Below, piece after piece: positions 16,663 to 25,554 of a stretch of DNA of 64,000 nt. The stretch is from Bacteroidales bacterium (GTDB lineage Bacteria > Bacteroidota > Bacteroidia > Bacteroidales > VadinHA17). Position 1 is the stretch's first letter. Each line of letters starts with the position of its first letter. The stretch is from the NCBI GenBank assembly GCA_020201035.1, contig JAIVHO010000035.1:39560-103559 (forward strand). The letters are read 5' to 3'. The position numbers and the translations under genes are program-made. The notes below the pieces were generated by a model. The model had not been told where the DNA came from. It made no database searches and saw only the letters and a program-made list of their open reading frames with translations.

Positions 16663-17715
16663 TTACTTCTTCAGTATCCAGGTGCCGGGGAAGGAGTCTG
16701 AAATTGCCTTTCTGGCTGAGTCAGCCTCCTGCCAGGTTGCAAATGATGCTGCGCTAACGCGGTAATATCCGTTTGGGGCCCCGGTAACAGACGCTGAATA
16801 ACCCTTCGAAGTAAGATCCTTCTGTTGTCCGGTGGCGTTCTCATAGGCCTTAAAACTACCTGTAATAACAAGAAAAGCATCTGCTGTTTCAGCAGCAACC
16901 GCCCGGCCGGTAATTTCAGAGTTACCTGCATCCTGCTCTGTCGCAGTTTCAGAAACGGCACTCTCAGGCTCTCTGTTATTTATCTTATCACCAGCATTGG
17001 CTGCTTCTGCTCCTCCGGTAACGTTATTAAGTTGACTTTCTGCACCTGCACTTTCGTCAGCCAGCTCTGCGGCTGCATCATCCGTGCCTGTCACCGCCTG
17101 CATCTCTGTCAACTGGGTACGTGCCAGAGGGTTAAGTGAAGCATTGCTCCTGAAGAGATCACTCTTCAGCGGCACTATAATCATAGCTGCAATAAAAGGG
17201 AGTGCCACGGCTGCCCGCCACACCATCCTGCGTGTGATAACCTTCCCGCTTCCCCTGTTACTGCGGGGCATTATCCGTGTTGCAACATCATACCCTTCTG
17301 CGGGATCTCTCCTGAACACAGGCAGTCCGTACGAACCGAGAAGAAAATTGGTGCTGCCGTCGGGCTCAAAAACAGGGTTCCCCTCGCTGTTGTTCCTGAA
17401 GGTGCCGATAAGATCAAATGTTACATGCTCACCTTTTGACAGTTTCTCCCTTACCTCCTGCACAAACTCCTCAACCACTCTTCTTGCATCTGCATACCCT
17501 GTTCCTCTTACTGCCGAGATCCTGGATATCAGCAGTCCGTCATTCTGGTTAAGGTTGCGGTTAAAGGAGATTGCCTTGCGGGGCGGAGAGAAGGTATTGC
17601 TTCCCCGTTCAATCACCGCAGGCGTATAATTGCCTATAAAACCCCCGAAGGACGGCAGAATAACGCAATCATGACTGAATAACAATTCTCTTATATAAGC
17701 TGTAATGTCTGTCAT
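16663..17715 (-). CDS. HU-CCDC81 / SPOR-domain envelope protein
   Basis: The 350-residue protein has an HU-fold CCDC81-type N-terminal region (about 1-130; motifs VILPSFGGFIGNY and FNRNLNQNDG), one membrane helix at about 165-183, an acidic low-complexity linker (about 200-270, rich in Ala, Glu, Asn) and a C-terminal SPOR domain (about 275-350) that should bind denuded glycan strands in the periplasm. HU-like DNA-binding folds joined to a SPOR domain across the membrane are a Bacteroidota peculiarity with no settled function. It may tie septal wall to the cytosolic side. Confidence 0.85.
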   Translation of the reverse strand: MTDITAYIRELLFSHDCVILPSFGGFIGNYTPAVIERGSNTFSPPRKAISFNRNLNQNDGLLISRISAVRGTGYADARRVVEEFVQEVREKLSKGEHVTFDLIGTFRNNSEGNPVFEPDGSTNFLLGSYGLPVFRRDPAEGYDVATRIMPRSNRGSGKVITRRMVWRAAVALPFIAAMIIVPLKSDLFRSNASLNPLARTQLTEMQAVTGTDDAAAELADESAGAESQLNNVTGGAEAANAGDKINNREPESAVSETATEQDAGNSEITGRAVAAETADAFLVITGSFKAYENATGQQKDLTSKGYSASVTGAPNGYYRVSAASFATWQEADSARKAISDSFPGTWILKK

Positions 17716-17737
17716 ATCTTTCTATCTCCTCTGAATA

Positions 17738-17745
17738 CAAAAATA
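17738..17745 (-). promoter_or_regulatory. Predicted -7 box of the HU-CCDC81/SPOR gene
   Basis: On the minus strand this reads TATTTTTG, a perfect TAnnTTTG box, 22 bp before the ATG at 17715. Confidence 0.5.
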
Positions 17746-17766
17746 GGAAAAATCCCGATTGATTCG

Positions 17767-17774
17767 CCCCCCCC
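17767..17774. repeat. C8 homopolymer near the sugar-operon promoter
   Basis: An uninterrupted run of eight C lies in the divergent region. It is about 25 bp upstream of the TATCTTCG -7-like box and so sits at the upstream edge of the expected -33 element. Confidence 0.7.
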
Positions 17775-17798
17775 GGAAAGTTTAATGATCTAATTTAT

Positions 17799-17806
17799 TA
17801 TCTTCG
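17799..17806 (+). promoter_or_regulatory. Predicted -7 box of the nucleotide-sugar operon
   Basis: TATCTTCG matches TAnnTTTG at 7 of 8 positions and lies 30 bp before the ATG at 17837. The expected -33 region has TTTA at 17781-17784 rather than TTTG. Confidence 0.4.
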
Positions 17807-17836
17807 CTATCCTGACCACCAATAAGCTTGAAGATT

Positions 17837-18970
17837 ATGAGGGAAATAAGAATGGTAGACCTGCAGAGTCAGTACCTGAATATCAAGGAAGAGATTGATG
17901 ATGCAATGAGAACGGTGATCAGTTCCGCCGCTTTTATAAAAGGGAATGAGGTTGGACTGTTTGAAAATGAGCTGGCAGAATGGCTTGGTGTAAAACATGT
18001 TATCAGCTGTGGTAACGGCACCGATGCACTCCAGGTGGCCCTGATGGCGCTTAATACAGAACCGGGAGACGAGATAATAACCTCCAACTTCACATTTATT
18101 GCCACGGCCGAGGTGATAGCGCTGCTTAAGCTTAAACCTGTGCTTATTGACCCGGATCCCTTAACATTCAATATCACCGCGGAAGCAATAGAGCGGGCTG
18201 TTACCCCAAAAACAAAAGCCATAATTCCTGTCCACCTCTTCGGCCAGTGCGCCGGAATGGAGGAGATACTTGCCCTTGCGCGGGACCGGGGAATAGCAGT
18301 GATTGAAGATACCGCGCAGGCTACCGGTGCCGAATACAGTTTCAGTGACGGCAGCAGGGTTATGGCCGGAACAATGGGTGAGATAGGCTGCACCTCATTT
18401 TTTCCGTCCAAAAACCTCGGCTGCTTCGGCGACGGGGGTGCTCTCTTTACCTCAGACGACAATCTGGCATCCATGATAAGAAGCATTACCAACCATGGTA
18501 TGACAAAGAGGTACTACCATGACCATATAGGTATAAATTCAAGACTTGACACCATCCAGGCCGCCATCCTGAGGGTAAAGCTTAAACACCTTCATCACTA
18601 CAATCAGGCCAGACAGGAACTGGCACTCATGTATGACAACGCCTTTAAGGATATTGACGGCATTGAAATCCCCGGACGCAACAACCGGTCCACACATATC
18701 TTTCACCAGTATACAATAAAAACGGACGCTTCACTGCGCGACAGGCTCAGGGAGCACCTCGCCGGAAAAGAGATACCTTCAATGATCTACTATCCCGTAC
18801 CTCTGCACAGGCAGAAGGCATACAGCTGGCTGGGGTACAACAGCAGCAGTTTCCCGGTAACCGAAAAACTCACATCCACGGTACTGTCACTGCCAATGCA
18901 TACAGAGATGATGAATGAGGAAGCCGGTTTTATAATCTCCTCGGTAATTGAATTCTTTAAAAACAGTTAA
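17837..18970 (+). CDS. wbpE: DegT/DnrJ/EryC1/StrS aminotransferase, WbpE-like
   Basis: PLP-dependent sugar aminotransferase. With WbpD and WbpB homologues directly downstream, the most likely reaction is transamination of UDP-3-keto-GlcNAc-uronate to the 3-amino sugar. The PLP lysine is Lys192 in PSKNLGCFGDGG. The DTAQATGA motif near 160 and GNGTDAL near 60 are typical. About 377 residues from the ATG at 17837; a TTG at 17828 would add three residues. A second ATG at 17852 (MVDLQSQY) is also possible. First gene of a co-directional run to about 24.1 kb. Confidence 0.85.
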   Translation: MREIRMVDLQSQYLNIKEEIDDAMRTVISSAAFIKGNEVGLFENELAEWLGVKHVISCGNGTDALQVALMALNTEPGDEIITSNFTFIATAEVIALLKLKPVLIDPDPLTFNITAEAIERAVTPKTKAIIPVHLFGQCAGMEEILALARDRGIAVIEDTAQATGAEYSFSDGSRVMAGTMGEIGCTSFFPSKNLGCFGDGGALFTSDDNLASMIRSITNHGMTKRYYHDHIGINSRLDTIQAAILRVKLKHLHHYNQARQELALMYDNAFKDIDGIEIPGRNNRSTHIFHQYTIKTDASLRDRLREHLAGKEIPSMIYYPVPLHRQKAYSWLGYNSSSFPVTEKLTSTVLSLPMHTEMMNEEAGFIISSVIEFFKNS

Positions 18971-18971
18971 C

Positions 18972-19553
18972 ATGAAAAAGGAATACTTCGCACATGAGTC
19001 GGCAGTTATTGACGACAACTGTATAATAGGAAAGGGAACGAAAATATGGCACTTTACACATATTATGTCAGGATCAGTGATAGGAGAAAACTGTAACCTG
19101 GGCCAGAATGTTGTGGTGTCACCCGGGGTAAAACTGGGTAATAACGTGAAAGTGCAGAATAATGTATCAATATATACCGGTGTGATCTGTGAGGATGATG
19201 TCTTCCTTGGACCCTCAATGGTCTTTACCAATATCGTAAACCCGAGAAGTGCCGTTATCCGCCGCGATCAGTATGTGGAGACCCTGGTGGGGAAAGGTGC
19301 TACCATAGGCGCAAATGCCACAGTGGTATGCGGGAAACCCATCGGGAAATACTCCTTTATTGGTGCCGGAGCAGTGGTTACCAGGGAGGTTAAACCCTAC
19401 TCCCTTGTTATAGGAAATCCGGCGCGTCATGCCGGCTGGATGAGTGAATATGGTCACAAACTCCGCTTTGATGACAAAGGAGAGGCTGAATGCCCTGAAA
19501 GTGGTGACAGATATAGTATTTTGGACGGGGAGGTTTCAAAAATTAATTGTTAA
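18972..19553 (+). CDS. wbpD: UDP-3-amino-sugar N-acetyltransferase, WbpD-like (left-handed beta helix)
   Basis: Hexapeptide-repeat acyltransferase of about 193 residues. The isoleucine-patch repeats run through most of the chain (ESAVIDDNCIIGKGTKIWHF onward), the GANATVVCGKPIGKYSFIGAGAVV block is classic, and NPARHAGWMSEYG near the end is the family signature of WbpD/WlbB. It should acetylate the 3-amino group of the WbpE product with acetyl-CoA. The ATG at 18972 is one base past the wbpE stop; an upstream in-frame ATG lies within wbpE. Confidence 0.87.
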   Translation: MKKEYFAHESAVIDDNCIIGKGTKIWHFTHIMSGSVIGENCNLGQNVVVSPGVKLGNNVKVQNNVSIYTGVICEDDVFLGPSMVFTNIVNPRSAVIRRDQYVETLVGKGATIGANATVVCGKPIGKYSFIGAGAVVTREVKPYSLVIGNPARHAGWMSEYGHKLRFDDKGEAECPESGDRYSILDGEVSKINC

Positions 19554-19577
19554 TTTTGCTTACAAAACCTCTGATAA

Positions 19578-20534
19578 ATGGATGAACAGGTTAAAAACTT
19601 CGGCCTGATCGGAGTTGCCGGATATATAGCTGTAAGACATCTTAACGCAATAAAGGAGACAGGAAACAGACTTCTGGCAAGCCTTGATCCGTTTGACAGC
19701 GTGGGGATAATAGACAGCTATTTCCCTGAAAGTGACTTCTTTGTGGAGTTTGAGCGATTCGACAGGCACTTTGAGAAGCTTAAAAGAGCAGGTACCCGAT
19801 TCGATTATGTCTCTATCTGCTCTCCCAACTATATGCACGATTCCCATATACGGTTTGCACTGCGACAGCAGGCTGATGCCATATGTGAAAAGCCGGTGGT
19901 ACTGAACCCCTGGAATATAGATGCACTGATGGAGATTGAGAAGGAGACGGAAAAAAAGGTTTATACTGTTCTGCAGCTACGGCTGCACCCCTCAATAATT
20001 GAGCTGAAAAGGAAGATTGAGAAGGAGACGGATGGCAGGGTTCACGATATAGATCTTACATATATTACATCACGCGGAAACTGGTACCACTTTTCATGGA
20101 AGGGTGATATTCAAAAATCGGGAGGGGTGGCTACAAATATCGGCATCCACTTCTTCGACATGCTGACATGGATATTCGGGGAGGCTAAATCAGTGAATGT
20201 TCATCTGTCAAAACCCGATAAGGCGGCAGGATATATGGAGCTTGAAAAGGCGAGGGTTAGATGGTTTCTGAGCCTCGACTCCAGTGATCTCCCGGCAGAG
20301 ATTGTTAGCAGGGGTCAGCGAACATACCGGTCTGTAAAGATAGAAGAGGAGGAGATGGAGTTTAGCGGAGGCTTTACAGATCTTCATACAGAGACCTACC
20401 GCGATATCCTCTCGGGACGTGGCTATGGCCTGGCTGATGCAAAGCACTCTGTGGAGATAGCACATAAAATACGGAATGCTGCCCCTGACACCTTATATGG
20501 TGAGATACACCCATTAGCAAAAAAACTTTTATAA
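19578..20534 (+). CDS. wbpB: Gfo/Idh/MocA oxidoreductase, WbpB/WlbA-like
   Basis: NAD-dependent oxidoreductase of 318 residues, proposed to oxidise C3 of UDP-GlcNAc-uronate. The N-terminal GLIGVAGYIAVRHLNAI is the dinucleotide-binding loop, CEKPVVLN the conserved catalytic-Lys motif (Lys about residue 104), and a GNWYHFSWKGD ... GGVATNIGIHFFD block is typical of the WbpB/WlbA group. It sits between the acetyltransferase and the nucleotide-sugar dehydrogenase, as expected for the pathway. Confidence 0.87.
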   Translation: MDEQVKNFGLIGVAGYIAVRHLNAIKETGNRLLASLDPFDSVGIIDSYFPESDFFVEFERFDRHFEKLKRAGTRFDYVSICSPNYMHDSHIRFALRQQADAICEKPVVLNPWNIDALMEIEKETEKKVYTVLQLRLHPSIIELKRKIEKETDGRVHDIDLTYITSRGNWYHFSWKGDIQKSGGVATNIGIHFFDMLTWIFGEAKSVNVHLSKPDKAAGYMELEKARVRWFLSLDSSDLPAEIVSRGQRTYRSVKIEEEEMEFSGGFTDLHTETYRDILSGRGYGLADAKHSVEIAHKIRNAAPDTLYGEIHPLAKKLL

Positions 20535-20557
20535 AACCTTAATAAATATTAAACGAG

Positions 20558-21847
20558 ATGTACGAGAAATTACTTAAGGGAGAAGCCGTTCTGTCAGTTA
20601 TAGGCCTTGGATATGTAGGACTCCCAATAGCCCTGGAGTTTGCTAAAAAAATCAGGGTGATAGGATTTGATATCCGCCCCGAACGTATTGAAATGATGAA
20701 AAAAGGCATTGACCCCAGCAATGAACTCCCGCCGGAGGCATTTCATGATACTGATATTCATTATACAGCCGATCCCGAAGATCTTAAAAAGGCACATTTC
20801 CACATTATCGCCGTCCCCACCCCTACCAATAACCACAATCTGCCCGATCTCACTCCTGTCCTGAGAGCCTCCGAGACAGTCGGCAAGGTGTTGAAAAAGG
20901 GAGATTACGTGGTTTATGAATCAACAGTATATCCGGGCTGTACAGAAGAAGACTGTATCCCGGTGCTGGAGAAATTCTCAGGATTGAAATGCGGTGAGGA
21001 ATTCAAGGCAGGATACTCCCCCGAAAGGATCAATCCGGGCGACAAAAAGAATACCCTGACAGCAATAGTCAAGGTAACCAGCGGTTGTGATGCTGAGTCA
21101 GCAGAAAATATAGCACTTACATATGAGCTTATTATTACTGCCGGCGTTCACCGTGCCAGCTCCATCAAGGTTGCTGAAGCATCCAAGATCATTGAGAACA
21201 CCCAGCGTGATATCAATATCGCCTTTATGAATGAACTCTCCATTATATTCAACCGGATGAATATAAACACCTTTGAGGTACTGGAGGCAGCAGGCACAAA
21301 ATGGAACTTCCTCAGGTTCTATCCCGGCCTGGTGGGAGGCCACTGTATTGGTGTTGATCCCTATTACCTGCTCTATAAGGCAAAAGAGCTTGGTTATCAT
21401 CCCCAGATAATTGATTCAGGCCGCTTTGTGAATGACAGCATGGGCAGGTATATCGGGAAACAGACCGTAAAGAAAATTATTGCCGCATCAAAGAATGCCC
21501 AGGGATCCAGAGTGCTGATTATGGGTATCACCTTCAAGGAGAATGTGTCTGATATCCGCAACTCAAAGGTGGTGGATGTGATCAGGGAACTTACCGATTT
21601 CGGGGTGCTGGTTGATGTGGTTGACCCAAGAGCAAGCAAAGAAGAGGTAAGGCATGAATACGGAATAGAGCTGTCTGAAAAACCGGGAACAGGATATGAT
21701 GCAGTTATAGTTGCCGTCAGTCATACCGAATACGAAAACCTGAGTGAGGCGGACCTGGCGCCGCTGCTTGACGACAGGGGTATTGTTGTTGATGTAAAGG
21801 GAACCCTCAGGGGTAAAATAAGAAATTACCAGTACTGGAGCCTCTGA
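20558..21847 (+). CDS. Nucleotide-sugar dehydrogenase, TviB/WbpA class
   Basis: Four-electron oxidation of a UDP-HexNAc to its uronic acid. The 429-residue protein has GLGYVGLPIALEF near the N-terminus (Rossmann loop), the catalytic Cys in GGHCIGVDPYYL near 270 and the C-terminal GITFKENVSDIRNSK motif. Sequence style is closest to TviB/VipA/WbpO, some of which act on UDP-GlcNAc, giving the UDP-GlcNAcA needed by the WbpB-E-D homologues encoded upstream. Substrate (GlcNAc or GalNAc) cannot be fixed from sequence alone. Confidence 0.88.
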   Translation: MYEKLLKGEAVLSVIGLGYVGLPIALEFAKKIRVIGFDIRPERIEMMKKGIDPSNELPPEAFHDTDIHYTADPEDLKKAHFHIIAVPTPTNNHNLPDLTPVLRASETVGKVLKKGDYVVYESTVYPGCTEEDCIPVLEKFSGLKCGEEFKAGYSPERINPGDKKNTLTAIVKVTSGCDAESAENIALTYELIITAGVHRASSIKVAEASKIIENTQRDINIAFMNELSIIFNRMNINTFEVLEAAGTKWNFLRFYPGLVGGHCIGVDPYYLLYKAKELGYHPQIIDSGRFVNDSMGRYIGKQTVKKIIAASKNAQGSRVLIMGITFKENVSDIRNSKVVDVIRELTDFGVLVDVVDPRASKEEVRHEYGIELSEKPGTGYDAVIVAVSHTEYENLSEADLAPLLDDRGIVVDVKGTLRGKIRNYQYWSL

Positions 21848-21961
21848 CCCCAGCCGGTTACCGCTGCAGGTACTGATCATTAACAAAGGGAAATATGGGG
21901 TTTGCCGGCAACGTTTTTGTCGTTGATCCACCGCCTGTACTGAACAATAGTTAAGGAAGAT

Positions 21962-23014
21962 ATGGATAAAAGCAAAAGGGTTATCGTTACCGGGGGTACC
22001 GGTTATATCGGATCTCATACCGTTGTGGAACTGCAGCAAAAAGGTTACGAGGCCATAATCATCGATAACCTTTCCAATTCAGATATCTCTGTTGTGGATG
22101 GGATAGAAAAGATTACCGGTATCAGACCCCGGTTTGAAAATTTTGACCTGTGCAACAGGAAGAAGCTTTTTCGGCTTATGGAAAGCATGCCCGGTACAGA
22201 TGCCATTATCCATTTCGCTGCCTATAAAGCAGTAGGAGAATCGGTAAGGGAACCCCTCCGTTACTATCACAATAACCTCACCACACTCCTTAACCTCCTT
22301 GAGGTGATGGAGAAATACAACGTACCTTCTCTGGTATTCTCATCATCATGTACCGTTTATGGTCAGCCCGAAAGACTGCCGGTAACAGAAGAGGATCCCG
22401 TTCAACCGGCCACCTCCCCGTATGGAAACACCAAACAGATGGGCGAGGAGATTATCCGTGATATGATGTATGCCAGAAGCGGACTGCAGGCAGTCTCACT
22501 CCGCTACTTCAATCCTATTGGTGCACATCCCTCCGGACATATCGGAGAATTGCCCGCCGGTATGCCGGAAAATCTGGTGCCCTTTATCACCCAGACAGCC
22601 ATAGGAATCAGGGATCAGCTGAAGGTTTTCGGTGTCGATTATAATACACCGGACGGATCATGCATAAGGGACTACCTCCATGTAACTGACCTTGCAAAAG
22701 CCCATATTGCAGCACTCGAAAGACTGCTGGACCAAAAAAACAAAACCAACTATGAAGTATTTAATCTGGGCACCGGCCAGGGTGTCTCGGTACTTGAAGC
22801 CATCAGAACATTTGAGGAGGCAACCGGTGAAAAAGTGAACTATACAATAACCGGCCGGCGTGAAGGGGATATAGAAAAGATATGGGCTGACCCCTCCCTC
22901 GCCAACAAAGAGCTGGGATGGAAGACTGAAATCACTCTTGCTGAATCACTCCGGTCAGCATGGAAATGGGAAAATAATTACAGGAGCATAAAACGGGAGA
23001 ACGGCGAAAAATGA
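21962..23014 (+). CDS. galE: UDP-glucose 4-epimerase
   Basis: Interconverts UDP-glucose and UDP-galactose, and in some cases the N-acetyl forms. The 350-residue SDR protein shows GGTGYIGSH near the N-terminus, the SSSCTVYG serine motif and the YGNTK catalytic Tyr/Lys pair (YxxxK). DNLSNS near 37-42 and the RYFNPIGAHPSG block are GalE hallmarks. It continues the sugar cluster after a 114-bp gap and may have its own promoter. Confidence 0.94.
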   Translation: MDKSKRVIVTGGTGYIGSHTVVELQQKGYEAIIIDNLSNSDISVVDGIEKITGIRPRFENFDLCNRKKLFRLMESMPGTDAIIHFAAYKAVGESVREPLRYYHNNLTTLLNLLEVMEKYNVPSLVFSSSCTVYGQPERLPVTEEDPVQPATSPYGNTKQMGEEIIRDMMYARSGLQAVSLRYFNPIGAHPSGHIGELPAGMPENLVPFITQTAIGIRDQLKVFGVDYNTPDGSCIRDYLHVTDLAKAHIAALERLLDQKNKTNYEVFNLGTGQGVSVLEAIRTFEEATGEKVNYTITGRREGDIEKIWADPSLANKELGWKTEITLAESLRSAWKWENNYRSIKRENGEK

Positions 23015-23050
23015 GTATCGCCTGCCATTAACAATTTTAATGCTGAACTG

Positions 23051-24103
23051 ATGAAACAAACAGTACTGATTACCGGTGGAGCCGGATTTATAGGATCTCA
23101 TGTTGTACGGAGATTTGTCAGAAACCATCCTGAATACCTCGTGGTGAATGCCGATAAGCTGACCTATGCCGGGAACCTGGCAAACCTGACCGATATTGAA
23201 AAAATGCCCAACTACATCTTCCACAAAATGGATATTGTAAACCGCCGGGAGGTGGATGAGCTATTTGAAAAATACCGGTTCAATCTGGTTATCCACCTTG
23301 CCGCCGAGTCACATGTTGACCGTTCAATATCCAGCCCTGACCTCTTTATTCACACCAATATCCTTGGAACAGTTAACCTGCTGAATGCCTGCAGGGCTCA
23401 ATTGACAGCAGGGGAAGATACACTCTTTTACCATATCTCAACGGATGAAGTATACGGTTCACTGGGTGCGGAAGGACTCTTCACTGAAACAACACCATAC
23501 GATCCGCGCAGTCCCTATTCGGCCTCAAAGGCCAGCTCTGACCACCTGGTTAGAGCATGGTTTCACACATTCGGTCTGCCTGTGGTAATCTCAAACTGTT
23601 CAAACAATTACGGACCCAACCAGTTTCCCGAGAAACTAATACCCCTGGCAATAAACAATATTATTAATCGCCACGAGATTCCTGTTTACGGTAAGGGGGA
23701 GAATATACGCGACTGGCTCTATGTGGAGGATCATGCAGAGGCCATTGATATAATAGCCCACAACGGAAAACGTGGAAATACATATAATATCGGTGGTAAT
23801 AACGAATGGAAAAATATTGATCTTATAAAGCTTCTCTGCAGGGTGATGGATGATAAGCTGGGGCGGCGCAGCGGGGAGTCTGAAGAGCTTATAACCTTCG
23901 TCAAGGATAGGGCAGGTCATGATCTGAGGTATGCCATTGACTCATCCAGACTGACCGCTGAAACAGGTTGGGTGCCACGACACGATTTTGCTGCCGGACT
24001 GGCAGTAACTGCTGACTGGTATCTGGAGAACAGCAGATGGCTGCAGGATGTTATTTCAGGTGATTATGCCAGCTACTATGAAGAGCAATATATAAAAAGA
24101 TAA
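23051..24103 (+). CDS. rfbB: dTDP-glucose 4,6-dehydratase
   Basis: Makes dTDP-4-keto-6-deoxyglucose, first committed intermediate for rhamnose and related deoxysugars. The 350-residue SDR protein has GGAGFIGSH (N-terminal NAD loop), STDEVYGSLG (catalytic Thr-Asp-Glu), YSASKASSDHLV (Tyr/Lys) and NCSNNYGPNQFPEKLIPL. All four are diagnostic. The remaining rml genes are not in this window. Confidence 0.95.
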   Translation: MKQTVLITGGAGFIGSHVVRRFVRNHPEYLVVNADKLTYAGNLANLTDIEKMPNYIFHKMDIVNRREVDELFEKYRFNLVIHLAAESHVDRSISSPDLFIHTNILGTVNLLNACRAQLTAGEDTLFYHISTDEVYGSLGAEGLFTETTPYDPRSPYSASKASSDHLVRAWFHTFGLPVVISNCSNNYGPNQFPEKLIPLAINNIINRHEIPVYGKGENIRDWLYVEDHAEAIDIIAHNGKRGNTYNIGGNNEWKNIDLIKLLCRVMDDKLGRRSGESEELITFVKDRAGHDLRYAIDSSRLTAETGWVPRHDFAAGLAVTADWYLENSRWLQDVISGDYASYYEEQYIKR

Positions 24104-24190
24104 CCGCGGCAGAAAGTCTCTTCCCTCTTGAAAAACCATGAATACCGGAACACCGGGCCACCTGAAATAATATGCTGATAGCGTGATCAG

Positions 24191-24218
24191 CAAAAACACC
24201 CCGGTTACGAGAACGGGG
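24191..24218 (-). terminator. Intrinsic terminator after the DUF4270 gene
   Basis: On the minus strand a hairpin with CCCCG (24218-24214) and CGGGG (24203-24199) arms, extended by TT/AA pairing, is followed by TGTTTTTG. It lies 17 bp past the DUF4270 stop. Confidence 0.55.
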
Positions 24219-24234
24219 ATTAATGTAATAGTTG

Positions 24235-25554
24235 TTAAAGGGTTGTGAAAACGAGCTCAAGCCTTACCGGCTTATCCTCATTCTCAGACCAGAGAACCAG
24301 ATTTCTTTTTGCACTGACCGGAAGAAAAAGTTCCACTACAGGCTCAGGAATCTCTCCCTCGAGGTACTTCTGGATAAAGTTGACAAGGTTGATCCTGAAC
24401 TCACGGTCAATACCATAATACCTGCCGTCAAAAAATTCATTGCTGAGCAGATAATCAGGAACAATCTCCTTTAGTCCGTCACTGTTGTTAAACCGTGCCA
24501 GCACCTGAAGTCCTATTATATTCTCCTCCGGGAAAAACATATCATCAGTAAATGCAGGCAACACCAGTGATGCCTTATTGATACCCAGAGGCATCATCTC
24601 CCTTAAGGCTTCAAGCCCTGGAATCTCAATCCTGGTAAATACCCCCTGAAAACTCTGGATATAGCTGAGAGAATCCTTTACCATATCATTTATATGACTT
24701 ATCTCCATCCCGGGATCGGCAGTTGAGAAATCATGTATATACCTGTTGTACTTTACCGTTTTGCTGTTAATGCCAAAGGGATAGGTTGAATGATTGGCAG
24801 CCGCATCGGTGTAATGAACCTCGAAACCTGTCTGGCCGGATGAAACGTCAACCTCAAACATATGGTTTTCCGAAGCCGGAAGATACTCAATCCATACCCC
24901 TTTTATCAGTGTCCTGAAGTCTGCACTGTCGCTCGAGAGAAAGAGCATTGACGTATCCCTCAGAAAAACATCTCCCGGAGACATGCCCATATTAATCCTC
25001 AGCAAAGTATCCTTCTCTATCGGCCTTAGTAATACTGTAGATATCAACTCTTTCACAGGAGGAGTGGTGTTGGTATAATAGACCGAGTCCTCCCCCATCA
25101 CCCTGTCAATCTCGTAGATATTAACAGCACCTCCTACATCACCCGCTTCTCCTGTTACACCCGTTATATTTAGATAGAACATCACTGAGTCAATGCCCAG
25201 GATACCGTCCCCCGGCCAGTCATTAAACAACCATAACTGCGAAACAAAGCTGGTGGTGGTTGTGCCAAAGACCGGGTCCTGCAGCTGCCCTATATAGGAA
25301 ATCGTAGGCTGTGTTGATCTGATGGTATCGGTATACATGGTGTAAAGGTTTACACCAATTGTGTCGGTGGCATTAAGGGTGGTGAAATCATTGTCAGGGA
25401 GTATCCCTCCCCCTATTTTTGACGGATCTTCCTCACAACCCTGAAACAACACCATCATCACTGCCAGTATGGAGGCAAGTGAAGTAATTTTAATAAAAAT
25501 GTTTGCTGTAGAGGAGCTGCCTGATAGTAGCCTATTGCTGTAAAAGATTGTCAT
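24235..25554 (-). CDS. DUF4270 lipoprotein
   Basis: Surface or periplasmic lipoprotein of the Bacteroidota family DUF4270, function unknown. From the ATG at 25554 the protein has 439 residues, a signal peptide with a long n-region and Cys40 in LFQGC, then EEDPSKIGGGILPD, the typical start of the mature family. The reading frame continues further upstream, but that part lies inside the GT5 gene, so I start at 25554 (25563 is also possible). It overlaps the GT5 3' end by 23 bp, implying co-translation. The same pairing beside panC occurs in other Bacteroidales as far as I recall. Confidence 0.8.
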   Translation of the reverse strand: MTIFYSNRLLSGSSSTANIFIKITSLASILAVMMVLFQGCEEDPSKIGGGILPDNDFTTLNATDTIGVNLYTMYTDTIRSTQPTISYIGQLQDPVFGTTTTSFVSQLWLFNDWPGDGILGIDSVMFYLNITGVTGEAGDVGGAVNIYEIDRVMGEDSVYYTNTTPPVKELISTVLLRPIEKDTLLRINMGMSPGDVFLRDTSMLFLSSDSADFRTLIKGVWIEYLPASENHMFEVDVSSGQTGFEVHYTDAAANHSTYPFGINSKTVKYNRYIHDFSTADPGMEISHINDMVKDSLSYIQSFQGVFTRIEIPGLEALREMMPLGINKASLVLPAFTDDMFFPEENIIGLQVLARFNNSDGLKEIVPDYLLSNEFFDGRYYGIDREFRINLVNFIQKYLEGEIPEPVVELFLPVSAKRNLVLWSENEDKPVRLELVFTTL

